From Meridianimarinicoccus roseus (lineage in GTDB: Bacteria > Pseudomonadota > Alphaproteobacteria > Rhodobacterales > Rhodobacteraceae), in NCBI RefSeq assembly GCF_003172915.1, contig NZ_QGKU01000038.1, positions 146,360-210,359 of the forward strand: a stretch of 64,000 bases of DNA. Reading direction: 5' to 3'. Positions 1 through 8,346 of this stretch are shown here, in pieces. The translations under genes and the position numbers were made by a program. Every line of letters starts with the position of its first letter. The first letter of the stretch is position 1. The notes under the pieces were generated by a model. The model worked only from the letters and a program-made list of their open reading frames with translations. It was not told where the DNA came from and made no database searches.

Positions 1-278
1 AGTGCCGCGCCAGCGGCAACCGTTGTCGGCCCATAGGCCTTCTTGAGGATCATGCCGATGCCGCCGGCGGACGGCCAGGCATTCGACATCTTGATGTAGG
101 TGTAGGCGCTGAATGCGGTCACGACGGCGCCCGCGACGAACGCCAATGGGAACAACGGGCCCGCCAGTTCGGCAATCTGCCCGGTCAGGGCAAGAATACC
201 GGCGCCGATCATCACGCCCGTTCCCATCGCGACGGCGTCGGGCAGGCTGAGGCTGTTCTCCTTGTAGTTGGAACTCAT
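1..278 (-). CDS. APC-family amino acid permease, N-terminal part
   Basis: Only the first 92 codons are inside the window; the rest lies to the left. The protein starts MSSNYKENSLSLPDAVAMG and enters a glycine-rich first membrane segment (GTGVMIGAGILAL, about residues 19-31), followed by a second hydrophobic segment and the SNAWPSAGG turn. This pattern is usual in amino acid/polyamine permeases of the APC superfamily, which work in the inner membrane. The substrate cannot be told. Its ATG overlaps the stop codon of the VTT gene (ATGA), so it is probably the distal gene of the 1,880-to-1 minus-strand operon. Confidence 0.75.
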   Translation of the reverse strand, partial: MSSNYKENSLSLPDAVAMGTGVMIGAGILALTGQIAELAGPLFPLAFVAGAVVTAFSAYTYIKMSNAWPSAGGIGMILKKAYGPTTVAAGAA

Positions 279-1006
279 GATCGACTGGCCTCCGTAGCGT
301 CCTTCTTTGGTCTGTCTTTTTTCGAAGCGGCACCCCGCCGAAGCGCAACCAGCAGGAGGGGAAGGCCCGTCATGAGGCCCAGACCGAGCGCGATCCACTC
401 CGCGCTGCCGAAGGTGCCTTCCATCGCAGCGCTGCCGAAATGCGCGAGCACGAAACTCGCGGGCAGGATGCCGGCCATCGTGGCCAGAGCGAAACGCCAG
501 AAGTGCAGCCGACTGAACCCGGCGGCATAGCTCATCGCGTCGAAAGAGACGAAGGGCAGGAGACGGCTCGCGAAAACCGTGAGCGTCAACGCGTTCTGCG
601 ACCCCAGCAGACCGTAGTCGGCCCTTTCGCCAAGAAGACGCTCGACCGGTCCACGCCCCAAACCTCGGGCGATGAGGAAGGCCGCCAGTGCGCCGATCTC
701 GGACCCGAGGGCCACGTATAGAGTGCCGGCGTAGTGGCCATACGCGGCCCCCGAGGCCAGCGCGATCGGTGCGCTGGGAATTGGGCTGGCAACGACCGCG
801 ACCGTCATGAGGGAGACGACCGCGAGCGGCCCCAAAGGTCCGGCGCGCGCGACCCACGTCTCGACTGTCGCCCGGTCCAGGTCGAAGGACCACCATCCTG
901 CGGCCCAGCCAACGAGGCCCAGCCCAAGAACGGCGCCGACGAAAAGGGCGGCACCCTTGACGAGGGACGGGTAGCTATTGCTCTTCGAGGCGCTCTCTTC
1001 GGGCAC
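275..1006 (-). CDS. VTT-domain (TVP38/TMEM64, SNARE-associated-like) membrane protein
   Basis: About 243 residues with a first membrane helix near residues 20-40, then the VTT core: a PIPSAPIALASGAAYG loop, a GSEIGALAAFLIARGLGR segment, and FASRLLPFVSFDAMSYAAG. This family acts in the inner membrane, possibly in lipid or small-molecule transport; its function is poorly known. I chose the GTG at 1006, one base after the rhodanese stop, because GAGGA lies about 11 bases upstream. An ATG at 1045 inside the rhodanese gene is an alternative. In many genomes VTT proteins sit beside rhodanese or mercury/copper genes, as here. Confidence 0.8.
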   Translation of the reverse strand: MPEESASKSNSYPSLVKGAALFVGAVLGLGLVGWAAGWWSFDLDRATVETWVARAGPLGPLAVVSLMTVAVVASPIPSAPIALASGAAYGHYAGTLYVALGSEIGALAAFLIARGLGRGPVERLLGERADYGLLGSQNALTLTVFASRLLPFVSFDAMSYAAGFSRLHFWRFALATMAGILPASFVLAHFGSAAMEGTFGSAEWIALGLGLMTGLPLLLVALRRGAASKKDRPKKDATEASRS

Positions 1007-1007
1007 G

Positions 1008-1481
1008 TCAGGCAAGTTCCTCCGGCATCGAAGCAAGCGCTGCATCCAGCGGAACCACGGGCAGACCGGCAGCAAGCCAGCCGGGGCCCTGGCGAGATCC
1101 CAGCATTCCCTCGGAGATGTCCACGTAGCCATCGTATCGAGCCTGCCGGAGCGCACGAAGCAGGGACGCCGAACGCCCCCCGGTCGCGCAGATCAGGCCG
1201 ACGTCTCGGGATCCGGCCAGCGCCTTCGCCGCGAAGAGGCGATCCGGAAAACGGTCCTCGTGCATGCTGATCGGCCAGACCCCGGCTCCAACACCGGTTT
1301 CCAGCCATTCCTCGCGCGACCTCACATCGATCACGCGCGCGCTGTCTCCCAGAAGCGCGTCATAGGCCTCGTCCGCCGACCAGACAGTCCGCTCCTGCGC
1401 GTTCAGGGAAGACGTGATGAGGGCGAAAGGTGCTGCCGCCAGCCCAAGGACCAAGGCGCGCCGACCGTGAGCCATTGTCAT
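1008..1481 (-). CDS. secreted rhodanese-like protein
   Basis: 157 residues. A Sec-type signal peptide (hydrophobic LVLGLAAAPFALI core, ending near NAQ) precedes one rhodanese domain: VIDVRSREEW (about residues 49-58) and the active-site loop ICATGGRS with its catalytic Cys. The domain should bind or transfer sulfane sulfur, here in the periplasm. A fitting role is thiol or sulfur chemistry under metal stress, but this is inferred from neighbours. It lies between DUF302 and VTT genes on the same strand with very short gaps, so co-transcription is likely. Confidence 0.8.
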   Translation of the reverse strand: MTMAHGRRALVLGLAAAPFALITSSLNAQERTVWSADEAYDALLGDSARVIDVRSREEWLETGVGAGVWPISMHEDRFPDRLFAAKALAGSRDVGLICATGGRSASLLRALRQARYDGYVDISEGMLGSRQGPGWLAAGLPVVPLDAALASMPEELA

Positions 1482-1493
1482 CGGTTGCCTCCT

Positions 1494-1880
1494 TCAGGCC
1501 GCATCCACAGCGCGCACGAGCATGTCGCGGACCTGCCCGGCGACCGCGTGCAGTTCCTGGTTGTCGACAGCCGCCATCGAGGCGACCGGATCGACCGCGC
1601 TCACCTCGGTCCCGCCATCGACGCTGCGAAGGATGACGTTGCACGGCAGCATTGCGCCGATCCGCGGCTCGAGACCGATGGCCTCCCAGGCCATTTTCGG
1701 GTTGCAGGCGCCGAGGATCAGATAGCCGTCCATGTCGGCGTCGATCTTCTTCTTCATGGTGGCCTTCACGTCGATCTCGGTCAGGACGCCGAAGCCTTCG
1801 GCCGTCAGCGCCTCGCGCACGCGCCGATCCGCTTCCTCGATGCTGGTGTCGGCGAGCAGGCGATCATGAGTGTAGGGCAT
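1494..1880 (-). CDS. DUF302 domain protein
   Basis: 128 residues, entirely a DUF302 domain: MPYTHDRLLADTSIEEAD, then TEIDVKATMKKKIDAD, YLILGACNPKMAWEAI and GAMLPCNVILRS. The conserved Lys-rich helix and the ACNP and LPCN cysteines are the usual family signatures. No signal peptide is seen. DUF302 proteins often occur beside rhodaneses and copper or sulfide genes; the biochemical role is unknown. It is 13 bases upstream of the rhodanese and probably heads that operon, with a GAGGAA-like site before its ATG. Confidence 0.8.
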   Translation of the reverse strand: MPYTHDRLLADTSIEEADRRVREALTAEGFGVLTEIDVKATMKKKIDADMDGYLILGACNPKMAWEAIGLEPRIGAMLPCNVILRSVDGGTEVSAVDPVASMAAVDNQELHAVAGQVRDMLVRAVDAA

Positions 1881-1963
1881 CTCGGGGTTCCTCCTTCTTC
1901 TTCAATGGGTATGGGCCGGAGATTCGCTCCGGCCCTCATTCTCGACAACGCGTGATGAGACCG

Positions 1964-2629
1964 TCAGTTGCCCTGCATGCGCGGGCCGCCTTCGTCCATC
2001 ATGCGTCCCTGACCGGGCATCATCTGGCCCGGAGCATATCCACCTTCGTTCATCATCCGCTCTCGCAGGCCTTGCATGCGTTGCATCTGCGCGGCAGGTG
2101 CCTGCATCTCTTCCGCGGTGATCCGGCCGTCGCCGTCCGCGTCGAGATGCTGGAACCGGTCGACCATCGTCTCGCGGATGAGCGCGCCGTGCAGCGTCTC
2201 GAACTCTGCGATGGAGAGTGTGCCATCGCCGTCCGCATCGTACTCCGAGAGGAGACTGCCGAGCCCGGACTGCGCCTCTTCCGGCGTCACCACACCGTCG
2301 CCGTCCGCATCGAGATCCGCCATCATGCCCATGCCGGGCAAAGCTGTCATGCCGCCCATCATGGGTCCGCCGGGGCCCATCATGCCCATGCCGCCAGGCA
2401 TGCCCATCATCCCCATGCCCATCTGGCCGCCCATCATCCCCATGCCCGGCATCGCGCCATCAACGCCCATCATGCCGTGCATGCGCATCATCATCTCCAT
2501 CATGTCTTGCTCGCCGCCCATGCCCGCGCCGCGCGCATCCCCATGATGCGGCCCGCTGTCCGCCATTGCCGCTCCTGCCGCCAACAGGACCGTCACCGCG
2601 GAAGCTGCCATCTTTCCACGCAACGTCAT
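1964..2629 (-). CDS. secreted Met-rich EF-hand protein
   Basis: 221 residues. The start at 2629 follows GGAGGATATTCGA and opens directly into a signal peptide (MTLRGKMAASAVTVLLAAG). After a His/Asp stretch comes a 60-residue tract of repeated GMGM, MMGG and MGMM motifs (about residues 40-95). At least three EF-hand loops follow: DLDADGDGVVTPEE, EYDADGDGTLSIAE and HLDADGDGRITAEE. The EF-hands should bind Ca2+; the Met tract resembles those that bind Cu(I) or Ag(I) in periplasmic resistance proteins. It is transcribed divergently from the response regulator. The copper role is inferred from composition and context. Confidence 0.8.
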   Translation of the reverse strand: MTLRGKMAASAVTVLLAAGAAMADSGPHHGDARGAGMGGEQDMMEMMMRMHGMMGVDGAMPGMGMMGGQMGMGMMGMPGGMGMMGPGGPMMGGMTALPGMGMMADLDADGDGVVTPEEAQSGLGSLLSEYDADGDGTLSIAEFETLHGALIRETMVDRFQHLDADGDGRITAEEMQAPAAQMQRMQGLRERMMNEGGYAPGQMMPGQGRMMDEGGPRMQGN

Positions 2630-2705
2630 TCGAATATCCTCCGTTTTGCCTTGCACGCCTCATGTCGGTAGTCACAGCGCAAATCGGAACGGGCGTCATT
2701 CAGGG

Positions 2706-2746
2706 ATTTGTATCCGCGTGTCGCAGGCAGCCGATCTGATACAAAT
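2706..2746. promoter_or_regulatory. inverted repeat in divergent promoter, likely regulator site
   Basis: The 167-base gap between the EF-hand gene and the response regulator holds ATTTGTATC (2706-2714) and its exact reverse complement GATACAAAT (2738-2746), 23 bases apart. A related GATACA pair lies in the other divergent promoter at 8238-8256. An OmpR-family regulator encoded next door is the obvious candidate binder; this is inferred. Confidence 0.5.
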
Positions 2747-2796
2747 GGAGACAAAACAGCCTCTGACCGTGGAAAGCCCGTTCGGTAAACAAGAAA

Positions 2797-3522
2797 ATGA
2801 TGTCGAGCAGCCCTCATATCCTGGTCGTGGATGACCACAGGCAGATCCGGGAGTCGGTCACCCGGTTCCTGGAAAAGAACGGCATGCGCGCAACCGCAGC
2901 CAAGGACGCGGTCGAAATGGACGCCCAGTTGGCCTCTGGCCATTACGATCTGCTGGTGCTGGATGTGATGATGCCGGGAGAGGACGGTCTTTCCGTCTGC
3001 CGAAGGCTCGCGAGACAATCGAGCCTCCCGATCATCATGTTGACCGCGCTCGGCAAGGAGACGGACCGGATTGTAGGCCTGGAACTCGGTGCGGACGACT
3101 ACCTGCCGAAGCCCTTCAACCCCCGTGAGCTGCTGGCGCGCATCAAGGCCGTGTTGCGCAGGAGTTCATCCGCCGAGAACCACGCCGGGGAACTCGCAGG
3201 AAAACGCGTTCGCTTCGCCGGCATGACGCTCGACACGGATGGACAGGCGATCGAAACGTCTGGCGGGGAACGTCTGTTGCTGACGACCGCGGACTTTCGC
3301 CTGCTGACGGTCCTCCTTGAGCGCCCCCGGAAGGTCCTCAGCCGGGATCAGTTGCTCGACCTGACCTCGGGCCGGGCTGCGGGACCCATGGACCGGACGA
3401 TCGACAACCAGATCAGCAGGCTCCGGCGCAAGATCGAGCCCGATCCCCTGCGGCCGAGGATCATCACGACTGTCCGAAACGGGGGCTACTGCCTCGCGAC
3501 GGATGTCGAGGTCGTCGAATGA
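2797..3522 (+). CDS. OmpR-family response regulator
   Basis: 241 residues. The receiver domain has the acidic pair in VVDD (12-13), the phospho-acceptor Asp56 in LVLDVMMPGEDG, and the conserved Lys in LPKPFNPRELLARI. A winged-helix DNA-binding domain follows (LTTADFRLLTVLLERP and RTIDNQISRLRRKIEPDP). It should be phosphorylated by the kinase encoded next and act as a transcription factor. The stop overlaps the kinase start (ATGA). Two adjacent ATGs (2797, 2800) are possible starts. Given its neighbours it probably senses copper or envelope thiol stress (inferred). Confidence 0.92.
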   Translation: MMSSSPHILVVDDHRQIRESVTRFLEKNGMRATAAKDAVEMDAQLASGHYDLLVLDVMMPGEDGLSVCRRLARQSSLPIIMLTALGKETDRIVGLELGADDYLPKPFNPRELLARIKAVLRRSSSAENHAGELAGKRVRFAGMTLDTDGQAIETSGGERLLLTTADFRLLTVLLERPRKVLSRDQLLDLTSGRAAGPMDRTIDNQISRLRRKIEPDPLRPRIITTVRNGGYCLATDVEVVE

Positions 3523-5030
3523 GACGGCCCTTCCGAAATCTCAGATCGCAACTCGTCGTCCTCATCGTGGCCGCGCTGGCGGTCGCGCAGGCAATCAGCC
3601 TGTGGCTCTTCGTGGACGAGCGCAGCCTGGCTATCCGGGCCGCACTCGGCTTTGAGGCCGCCGGCCGGGCCGCCAACGTCGCGCGGCTCCTGGAAGAAGC
3701 GCCACCCGACCTTCAGACGTCGATCCTGCGTGCCGCGAACTCGCCGCTCGTGCGTTTCGAACTGTCCGACGCGCCAAGCGTGACGGAACCGGACCACCAC
3801 CATGCGGCGCCCGTGGAAGCCCGCGTGCGGGCCCTTCTTGGAGACAGCTACAGCCGCGATATCCGTGTCCAACTGGATGATATCGAGACGCCGGTCCTGC
3901 CGTTGCCGAACCTCTCGCCAGAGATGGCGGAGATGCACCGCTCGATGATGCGCGGCGAAATGGCGGCACTGGAACTGACCCTCTCAATCGCGCTGAGCGG
4001 TGGACAGTGGCTGAACGTCAGCACGCGCTTCGAGCGGCCGCCCCTGCAATGGCCCCTGTTCTCCACCTTCACCTTCGCGCTGACGGCGGCGCTCATCCTC
4101 GTCACGGTCTGCTGGTTCCTGGTCACGCGCCTGACCGGGCCATTGCGCAAGCTCGCTGGCGCGGCGGAACGGCTCGGTCGTGGTGAGGACGCGGTCCCGT
4201 TGCCATTGGTCGGCCCTGCGGAGGTCGAAGACCTGACGCGGGCTTTCAACCTGATGCAGGAACGCCTGACCAGATACGTCGCCGACAGGACGCGTGTTCT
4301 TGCCGCCGTGGGCCATGACCTGCGCTCGCCGCTCACGGCGCTCAGGGTGCGCGCCGAGATGGTGGACGACGACGAGACCCGTGAAAGCCTGATCGAGTCG
4401 ATCGAGGAAATGCAGACCATGGCGGAGGCCACCTTGAGCTTCGCCGAGGACCTGACTGGCACCGAAGAGGCGCGAGAGCTCGATGTGGGCACGTTTCTTC
4501 GTGACCTGGTATCCGACATGCCGGATCCGCCGAATATCCTCGGAGGCCCCGGCGTCCAAGCCCGCCTGCGCCCGGTCTCCTTCCGCCGCGCCGTGCGAAA
4601 CCTCGCGGAGAACGCTGTCCGCTATGGAAGAAACGCCGAGATCGCGTGGCGGTCCGAGCACGATACCCTGGTCATCGAAATCCGCGACGAAGGCCCGGGC
4701 ATCCCGTCCGAAAAGCTCGAGCAGGTCTTCGACCCGTTCTTCCGTCTCGAGGGCTCGCGCTCCCTCGAGACCGGCGGGCATGGTCTGGGACTTTCCATCG
4801 CCCGATCCATCGTCCGGGCGCATGGCGGCGAGATCCATCTCGCGAACCGGAATGGTGGCGGACTGGTGGCGAGCATCGCCGTGCCGCTTGCAGACAAGGG
4901 GTCTCACAAGACGTCATCGACAAGCGCGGAGTGGGAGAATGCAGAGATCGATAGCGACAATGGCTCCGTTCGGGATGTTCCCGACGGCGGTGGCCGCCGA
5001 TCCGCCGGCGGATTGGCAGGGGAGGTATGA
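3519..5030 (+). CDS. sensor histidine kinase
   Basis: 503 residues. TM1 is at about 10-30, a periplasmic sensor at about 31-178, and TM2 at about 180-203. A HAMP segment follows at about 204-256, then the H-box AVGHDLRSPLTAL with phospho-accepting His266. The ATPase domain shows the N-box RAVRNLAENAVRYG, DEGPGIP and GGHGLGLSIA. The sensor contains an HHH cluster (93-95) and Met-rich HRSMMRGEM (140-147), plausible metal ligands. The last 45 residues after VPLAD are low-complexity and unlike the family, perhaps an extension by loss of an earlier stop. It pairs with the regulator upstream. Confidence 0.92.
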   Translation: MRRPFRNLRSQLVVLIVAALAVAQAISLWLFVDERSLAIRAALGFEAAGRAANVARLLEEAPPDLQTSILRAANSPLVRFELSDAPSVTEPDHHHAAPVEARVRALLGDSYSRDIRVQLDDIETPVLPLPNLSPEMAEMHRSMMRGEMAALELTLSIALSGGQWLNVSTRFERPPLQWPLFSTFTFALTAALILVTVCWFLVTRLTGPLRKLAGAAERLGRGEDAVPLPLVGPAEVEDLTRAFNLMQERLTRYVADRTRVLAAVGHDLRSPLTALRVRAEMVDDDETRESLIESIEEMQTMAEATLSFAEDLTGTEEARELDVGTFLRDLVSDMPDPPNILGGPGVQARLRPVSFRRAVRNLAENAVRYGRNAEIAWRSEHDTLVIEIRDEGPGIPSEKLEQVFDPFFRLEGSRSLETGGHGLGLSIARSIVRAHGGEIHLANRNGGGLVASIAVPLADKGSHKTSSTSAEWENAEIDSDNGSVRDVPDGGGRRSAGGLAGEV

Positions 5031-5034
5031 TTAC

Positions 5035-5259
5035 ATGATGTGGGGTAATGGCTACGGCATGATCGGCGGCCTGATGATGATCCTGTTCTGGGGTGTCATC
5101 ATAGTCTTGATTGTTCTCGCCGTGAAATGGTTCACCGACAACCGGGCCGGCGGAAATCGTGGAAGGCGCGACGCGATCGACATCCTGCGCGAACGCTTCG
5201 CCGCGGGCGAGATCGATGAAGAGGAATTCGAACGTCGAAAAAAGGCGCTGGAGCGCTGA
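5035..5259 (+). CDS. small SHOCT-domain membrane protein
   Basis: 74 residues: a Met/Gly-rich start (MMWGNGYGMIGG), one membrane helix (about 13-35), and a C-terminal SHOCT motif (DILRERFAAGEIDEEEFERR) as in many short bacterial membrane proteins. I chose the ATG at 5035 because GGGGAGG lies 9 bases upstream; it begins 4 bases after the kinase stop. SHOCT proteins often follow copper resistance genes, but their function is not known. A longer version starting at 4939 inside the kinase gene is less likely. Confidence 0.75.
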   Translation: MMWGNGYGMIGGLMMILFWGVIIVLIVLAVKWFTDNRAGGNRGRRDAIDILRERFAAGEIDEEEFERRKKALER

Positions 5260-5272
5260 CGCGTCACCCCGT

Positions 5273-5292
5273 CGGACCGGTCACTCGGTCCG
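5273..5292. terminator. hairpin between convergent genes
   Basis: CGGACCG (5273-5279) and CGGTCCG (5286-5292) can form a 7-bp stem with a 6-base loop. It lies between the SHOCT gene and the convergent reductase gene and overlaps the stop codon of the latter. No T-run follows, so it could be a weak bidirectional terminator or only a structured junction. Confidence 0.35.
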
Positions 5293-7422
5293 GCTCAGTT
5301 CGCGGCGGGTTCCGGCCCGATCGAGGGCGTCCATGACTGCGTCGGCTGTCAGCAGTTCCGGCAGAACGATACCCTCCGGCACACCCGGCCCATAAACGAC
5401 GTTGAACGGGATGCCGAAGCGGCCGAAGCCCTCGAGATAGCGGGAAATCGCCTCGTCCGGGCGGGTCCAGTCGGCCTGCATCGCTACGACCCCGGGAGAG
5501 CCCAACGAAGCCGCGACCGGGTCTCGGTCCAGCACAAGCGCCTTGTTGGCCTTGCAGGTCAGGCACCAGTCCGCAGTCACGTCGACGAAGACGACTTCCC
5601 CCATGGAGATGCGTCGGGCGATTTCGCCCCGTTCAAACGGGAGCCACGCAATTCCACCTGACTCGGATGCAATCGTTCCCCGCGACGAAAGGCCATCGGA
5701 CAGGGTTCCGGTGGCGAACAGCATCACGACGGCGAGAGCGGCTGCGGTCACACTCCGCGCCGTACCGCTCACACCGCGCATGCTGAGAACCCCGACGATA
5801 ACTGCTGTCATTGCAACGGACGCGAGGGTCGCGATCGGTCCCGCAACGCCAATCATGACCCAAACCAGCCAAAGAGCGGTCCCGCCGAGAAGGAGACCGA
5901 GACCCGCGCGTAACACGCCCATCCACCTCCCCGGTTTGGGGAGGCGTCGGACCAACCCGGGCCGCGCGGCGATGACCAGGTACGGGGATGCCAGTCCGAG
6001 ACCGAGGAACGTGAAGACAACCGCGATGTCGATGCCGCGACCGCCCAGTGCGAAGGCAACGGCCGTACCGAGGAAGGGGGCCGAACACGGGGTCGCGAGG
6101 ACGGCCGCGAACGCCCCCGCCGCGAAGTCCCCGAACAGACCTGGCGTGGAGCCGGCATGCGCCAGCCGCGTCTGCAGGCGAGACGGCAGCGCGATCTCGA
6201 ACGCGCCCACGAGGTTGGCCGCAAAGACCCCAAGGACCAGCACCGTCAGGGACAGGAAGATCGGGTTCTGGAATTGAAGGCCCCATCCCACCGTGACGCC
6301 GATCTCCCGCAGCATGAAAAGAACGGCAGCGAGGCCCCACACGAATGCCATCACGCCGGCGGCCGAAGCGAGGAACCCCCGTCGGACCGCAATCCTGCCG
6401 TCGCCACCCAGCCGCATGGCGGTAGCGAGCTTGATCGAAAGCACGGGAAGGACGCAGGGCATCGCGTTGAGAACGAGCCCTCCAAGAAACGCGGTGGCAG
6501 CGATCCAGATCAGCGCCGCGATGTCTACGCCTGAAGTCGCGAAAGCAAAGGGCGGTTCAGGAGGTTCCGAGACTGCTCGCGGTGCGGCGGTCGCAGCGAA
6601 ACCGCTGGAGTCCGTCACCGTCACCGAGAGGTCCTGCAAGGGGCCATCCACTGCAGAGAGGATCGGAACCCGGGCCCACAGGAGATGCCCATCGTCCCCC
6701 AGCCGGGTGTCTGGACGGCCGAGGGAGGTAAACGGCCCTAGCTCGGCAAAGACGTCGGGGACCACGAAGGGTGCTTCGCGGCGCATCGAGATAACCACCG
6801 CGCGCATGTCCGGATCGACATGTGCGGAAACGTCGGTGATCCCTGCCGCCGAGGCATCGAGCGGAACGCGGTCGGCGAATGCCGTGATGCGCGCGGCACT
6901 TTCCTCGTCGATCCCGACACCGCTCGGAAGATCGAGGGACATGACGAAGTCCTGTGGAACGCAGATGTCCGAGCATGTGAGCAGCGTCACGTCCGCAGAA
7001 AGCCGAACCGGCGCTCCCGGTTCCTCCAGCGTTATGCGGATCGGAAAGACAACCTCGTCGTGATAGCCGAAGTTCTCGATGCCGAATGCGGTGAAGCGCT
7101 CCGGCGCCGGCCACTGGAAATCCATCGACGCAATATTCTGCGATCCTGACCAGTCGATCTCCGGCGGAAAGCCAACCTCTCCGGGCGTGCGCCAATAGGT
7201 CTTCCAGCCCTCGGCGAGATCCAGCGCCAACCCGGCCGAAAGTGTGCCGGCCCCGGGCGCTATCCCGTTCTCGACGGTCAGCAGCTGCGCGGTCACTGCC
7301 GGTGTCGTGACGGGATCCGAACTGGCGGCGCCGACTTGGGACGAGGCGGCGGAAAAGAAGATGGCCGCGAGCATGGCGCCCGCCAGAATGCGGGGACAAT
7401 CTGCCTTGAAACGGGTCAGCAT
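5281..7422 (-). CDS. DsbD/ScsB-like protein-disulfide reductase
   Basis: 713 residues in DsbD order. A signal peptide is followed by a large N-terminal periplasmic domain (about 35-300) with the Cys pair TCSDICVPQ. A membrane core of about eight helices holds the two buried redox cysteines in NAMPCVLPVLS and LATPCSAPFLGT. The C-terminal thioredoxin-like domain has DWCLTCK. It should carry electrons from cytoplasmic thioredoxin to periplasmic partners. The long N-terminal domain and copper context fit ScsB (suppressor of copper sensitivity) better than classical DsbD. Its start overlaps the upstream DsbA-like gene by 7 bases, so that protein is a likely substrate. Confidence 0.88.
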   Translation of the reverse strand: MLTRFKADCPRILAGAMLAAIFFSAASSQVGAASSDPVTTPAVTAQLLTVENGIAPGAGTLSAGLALDLAEGWKTYWRTPGEVGFPPEIDWSGSQNIASMDFQWPAPERFTAFGIENFGYHDEVVFPIRITLEEPGAPVRLSADVTLLTCSDICVPQDFVMSLDLPSGVGIDEESAARITAFADRVPLDASAAGITDVSAHVDPDMRAVVISMRREAPFVVPDVFAELGPFTSLGRPDTRLGDDGHLLWARVPILSAVDGPLQDLSVTVTDSSGFAATAAPRAVSEPPEPPFAFATSGVDIAALIWIAATAFLGGLVLNAMPCVLPVLSIKLATAMRLGGDGRIAVRRGFLASAAGVMAFVWGLAAVLFMLREIGVTVGWGLQFQNPIFLSLTVLVLGVFAANLVGAFEIALPSRLQTRLAHAGSTPGLFGDFAAGAFAAVLATPCSAPFLGTAVAFALGGRGIDIAVVFTFLGLGLASPYLVIAARPGLVRRLPKPGRWMGVLRAGLGLLLGGTALWLVWVMIGVAGPIATLASVAMTAVIVGVLSMRGVSGTARSVTAAALAVVMLFATGTLSDGLSSRGTIASESGGIAWLPFERGEIARRISMGEVVFVDVTADWCLTCKANKALVLDRDPVAASLGSPGVVAMQADWTRPDEAISRYLEGFGRFGIPFNVVYGPGVPEGIVLPELLTADAVMDALDRAGTRRELSRTE

Positions 7423-8180
7423 ACCGAGGACCAGCCTTCCTCTCGCTCCAGGCTGATGATCCGGCGCAAGGTTCGATCCGAGATCTCTCCCTGAATCACG
7501 GTCCGACCGACCACCATTGCGGGCGTCCCCACGAAAGCGAACAGGCGCGAGAGCGCGGCACTGATTTCAAGCTCGCGAGAGACGCTTTCGCTCTCCATGT
7601 CTGCGATCAATCGAGTATGGTCCACGCCAATCCGCTCGGACAGCAGGGATAGATACTCCGCATTCGCGCGGAACGGGCTTGTCAGAAGGCTCTCGTGAAA
7701 CGCTACGTAGGCGTCCTGGCGCTTTGCGGCGAGCGCAGCGCGCGCTGCAAGGATCGAGGTTTCGCCCAGAAGCGGCAGCTCATGCCACTCGATGGCGACC
7801 TCTGAGCCAAGGTCGGACGCGAGGTCTGACAGCCGCTTGGTCTGCACCCTGCAATAGGGACAGTAATAGTCGGCGAAAGACGCAATCGGGACCACGCCTT
7901 CGGATCTCGCCGCAGTCCCGAAGAGATGCGAGCACAGATCTGCGCGGAGGCTGTCGGGGGTCACTCGCGCCGGTGTTTCCTCTGATCCGCCGACGCTCAG
8001 ACCCACAAACGGATTGAAGCCCGAAGAGACGGATCCGCCAGCGACCCGTCGAAATCCCGGCGGGTCATCAAGGGGTTCAAAATCGGGCAAGCCTTCGACC
8101 AGGGAAGGCAGCACGCGAAAGCCGCCGACCACGGCGCCGCCTGCAACAAGCATCAAGAGAAGTGTGCGCCTGTCGGCCAT
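7416..8180 (-). CDS. DsbA-like thioredoxin-fold protein (ScsC/Com1 type)
   Basis: 254 residues from the ATG at 8180. An N-terminal membrane anchor or signal (RRTLLLMLVAGGAVVGG) is followed by a low-complexity linker, then a DsbA fold: ASFADYYCPYCRVQ with active-site CPYC, the helical insert, and the cis-Pro loop FVGTPAMVVG. It should oxidise or isomerise disulfides in the periplasm and be reduced by the ScsB-like protein with which its gene overlaps. ATGs at 8219 and 8261 are alternative starts; I prefer the one closest to the membrane segment. A final Cys ends the protein, which is unusual. Confidence 0.82.
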   Translation of the reverse strand: MADRRTLLLMLVAGGAVVGGFRVLPSLVEGLPDFEPLDDPPGFRRVAGGSVSSGFNPFVGLSVGGSEETPARVTPDSLRADLCSHLFGTAARSEGVVPIASFADYYCPYCRVQTKRLSDLASDLGSEVAIEWHELPLLGETSILAARAALAAKRQDAYVAFHESLLTSPFRANAEYLSLLSERIGVDHTRLIADMESESVSRELEISAALSRLFAFVGTPAMVVGRTVIQGEISDRTLRRIISLEREEGWSSVC

Positions 8181-8237
8181 CAAACCGTTCCCGAACTGTC
8201 GAAGCCATTTGCAGTCCATCACCGCCGGTAGGTCAAG

Positions 8238-8256
8238 GATACATACCGATACAAAA
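8238..8256. promoter_or_regulatory. GATACA direct repeat upstream of redox genes
   Basis: GATACATACC and GATACAAAAA lie head to tail with a 10-base period between the DsbA-like gene (minus) and the cytochrome operon (plus). One-helix-turn direct repeats are typical sites of OmpR-family regulators, and the same GATACAAA word occurs at 2738. Binding is inferred, not shown. Confidence 0.5.
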
Positions 8257-8346
8257 ATCATCGCCTTGTCAGGTTGATGGATGGCGCGAAGCGGGTAAGA
8301 AATTCATGGGCGCCAAACCGAGCACACGACAAGATGTGAGAGCAGA

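Noticed and set aside
2340..2470. Short repeated units in the DNA (CCCATCATG-like words) looked like a tandem repeat or CRISPR-like array
   Set aside because: They are the codons of the Met/Gly-rich tract of the EF-hand protein; spacing is irregular and there are no unique spacers.
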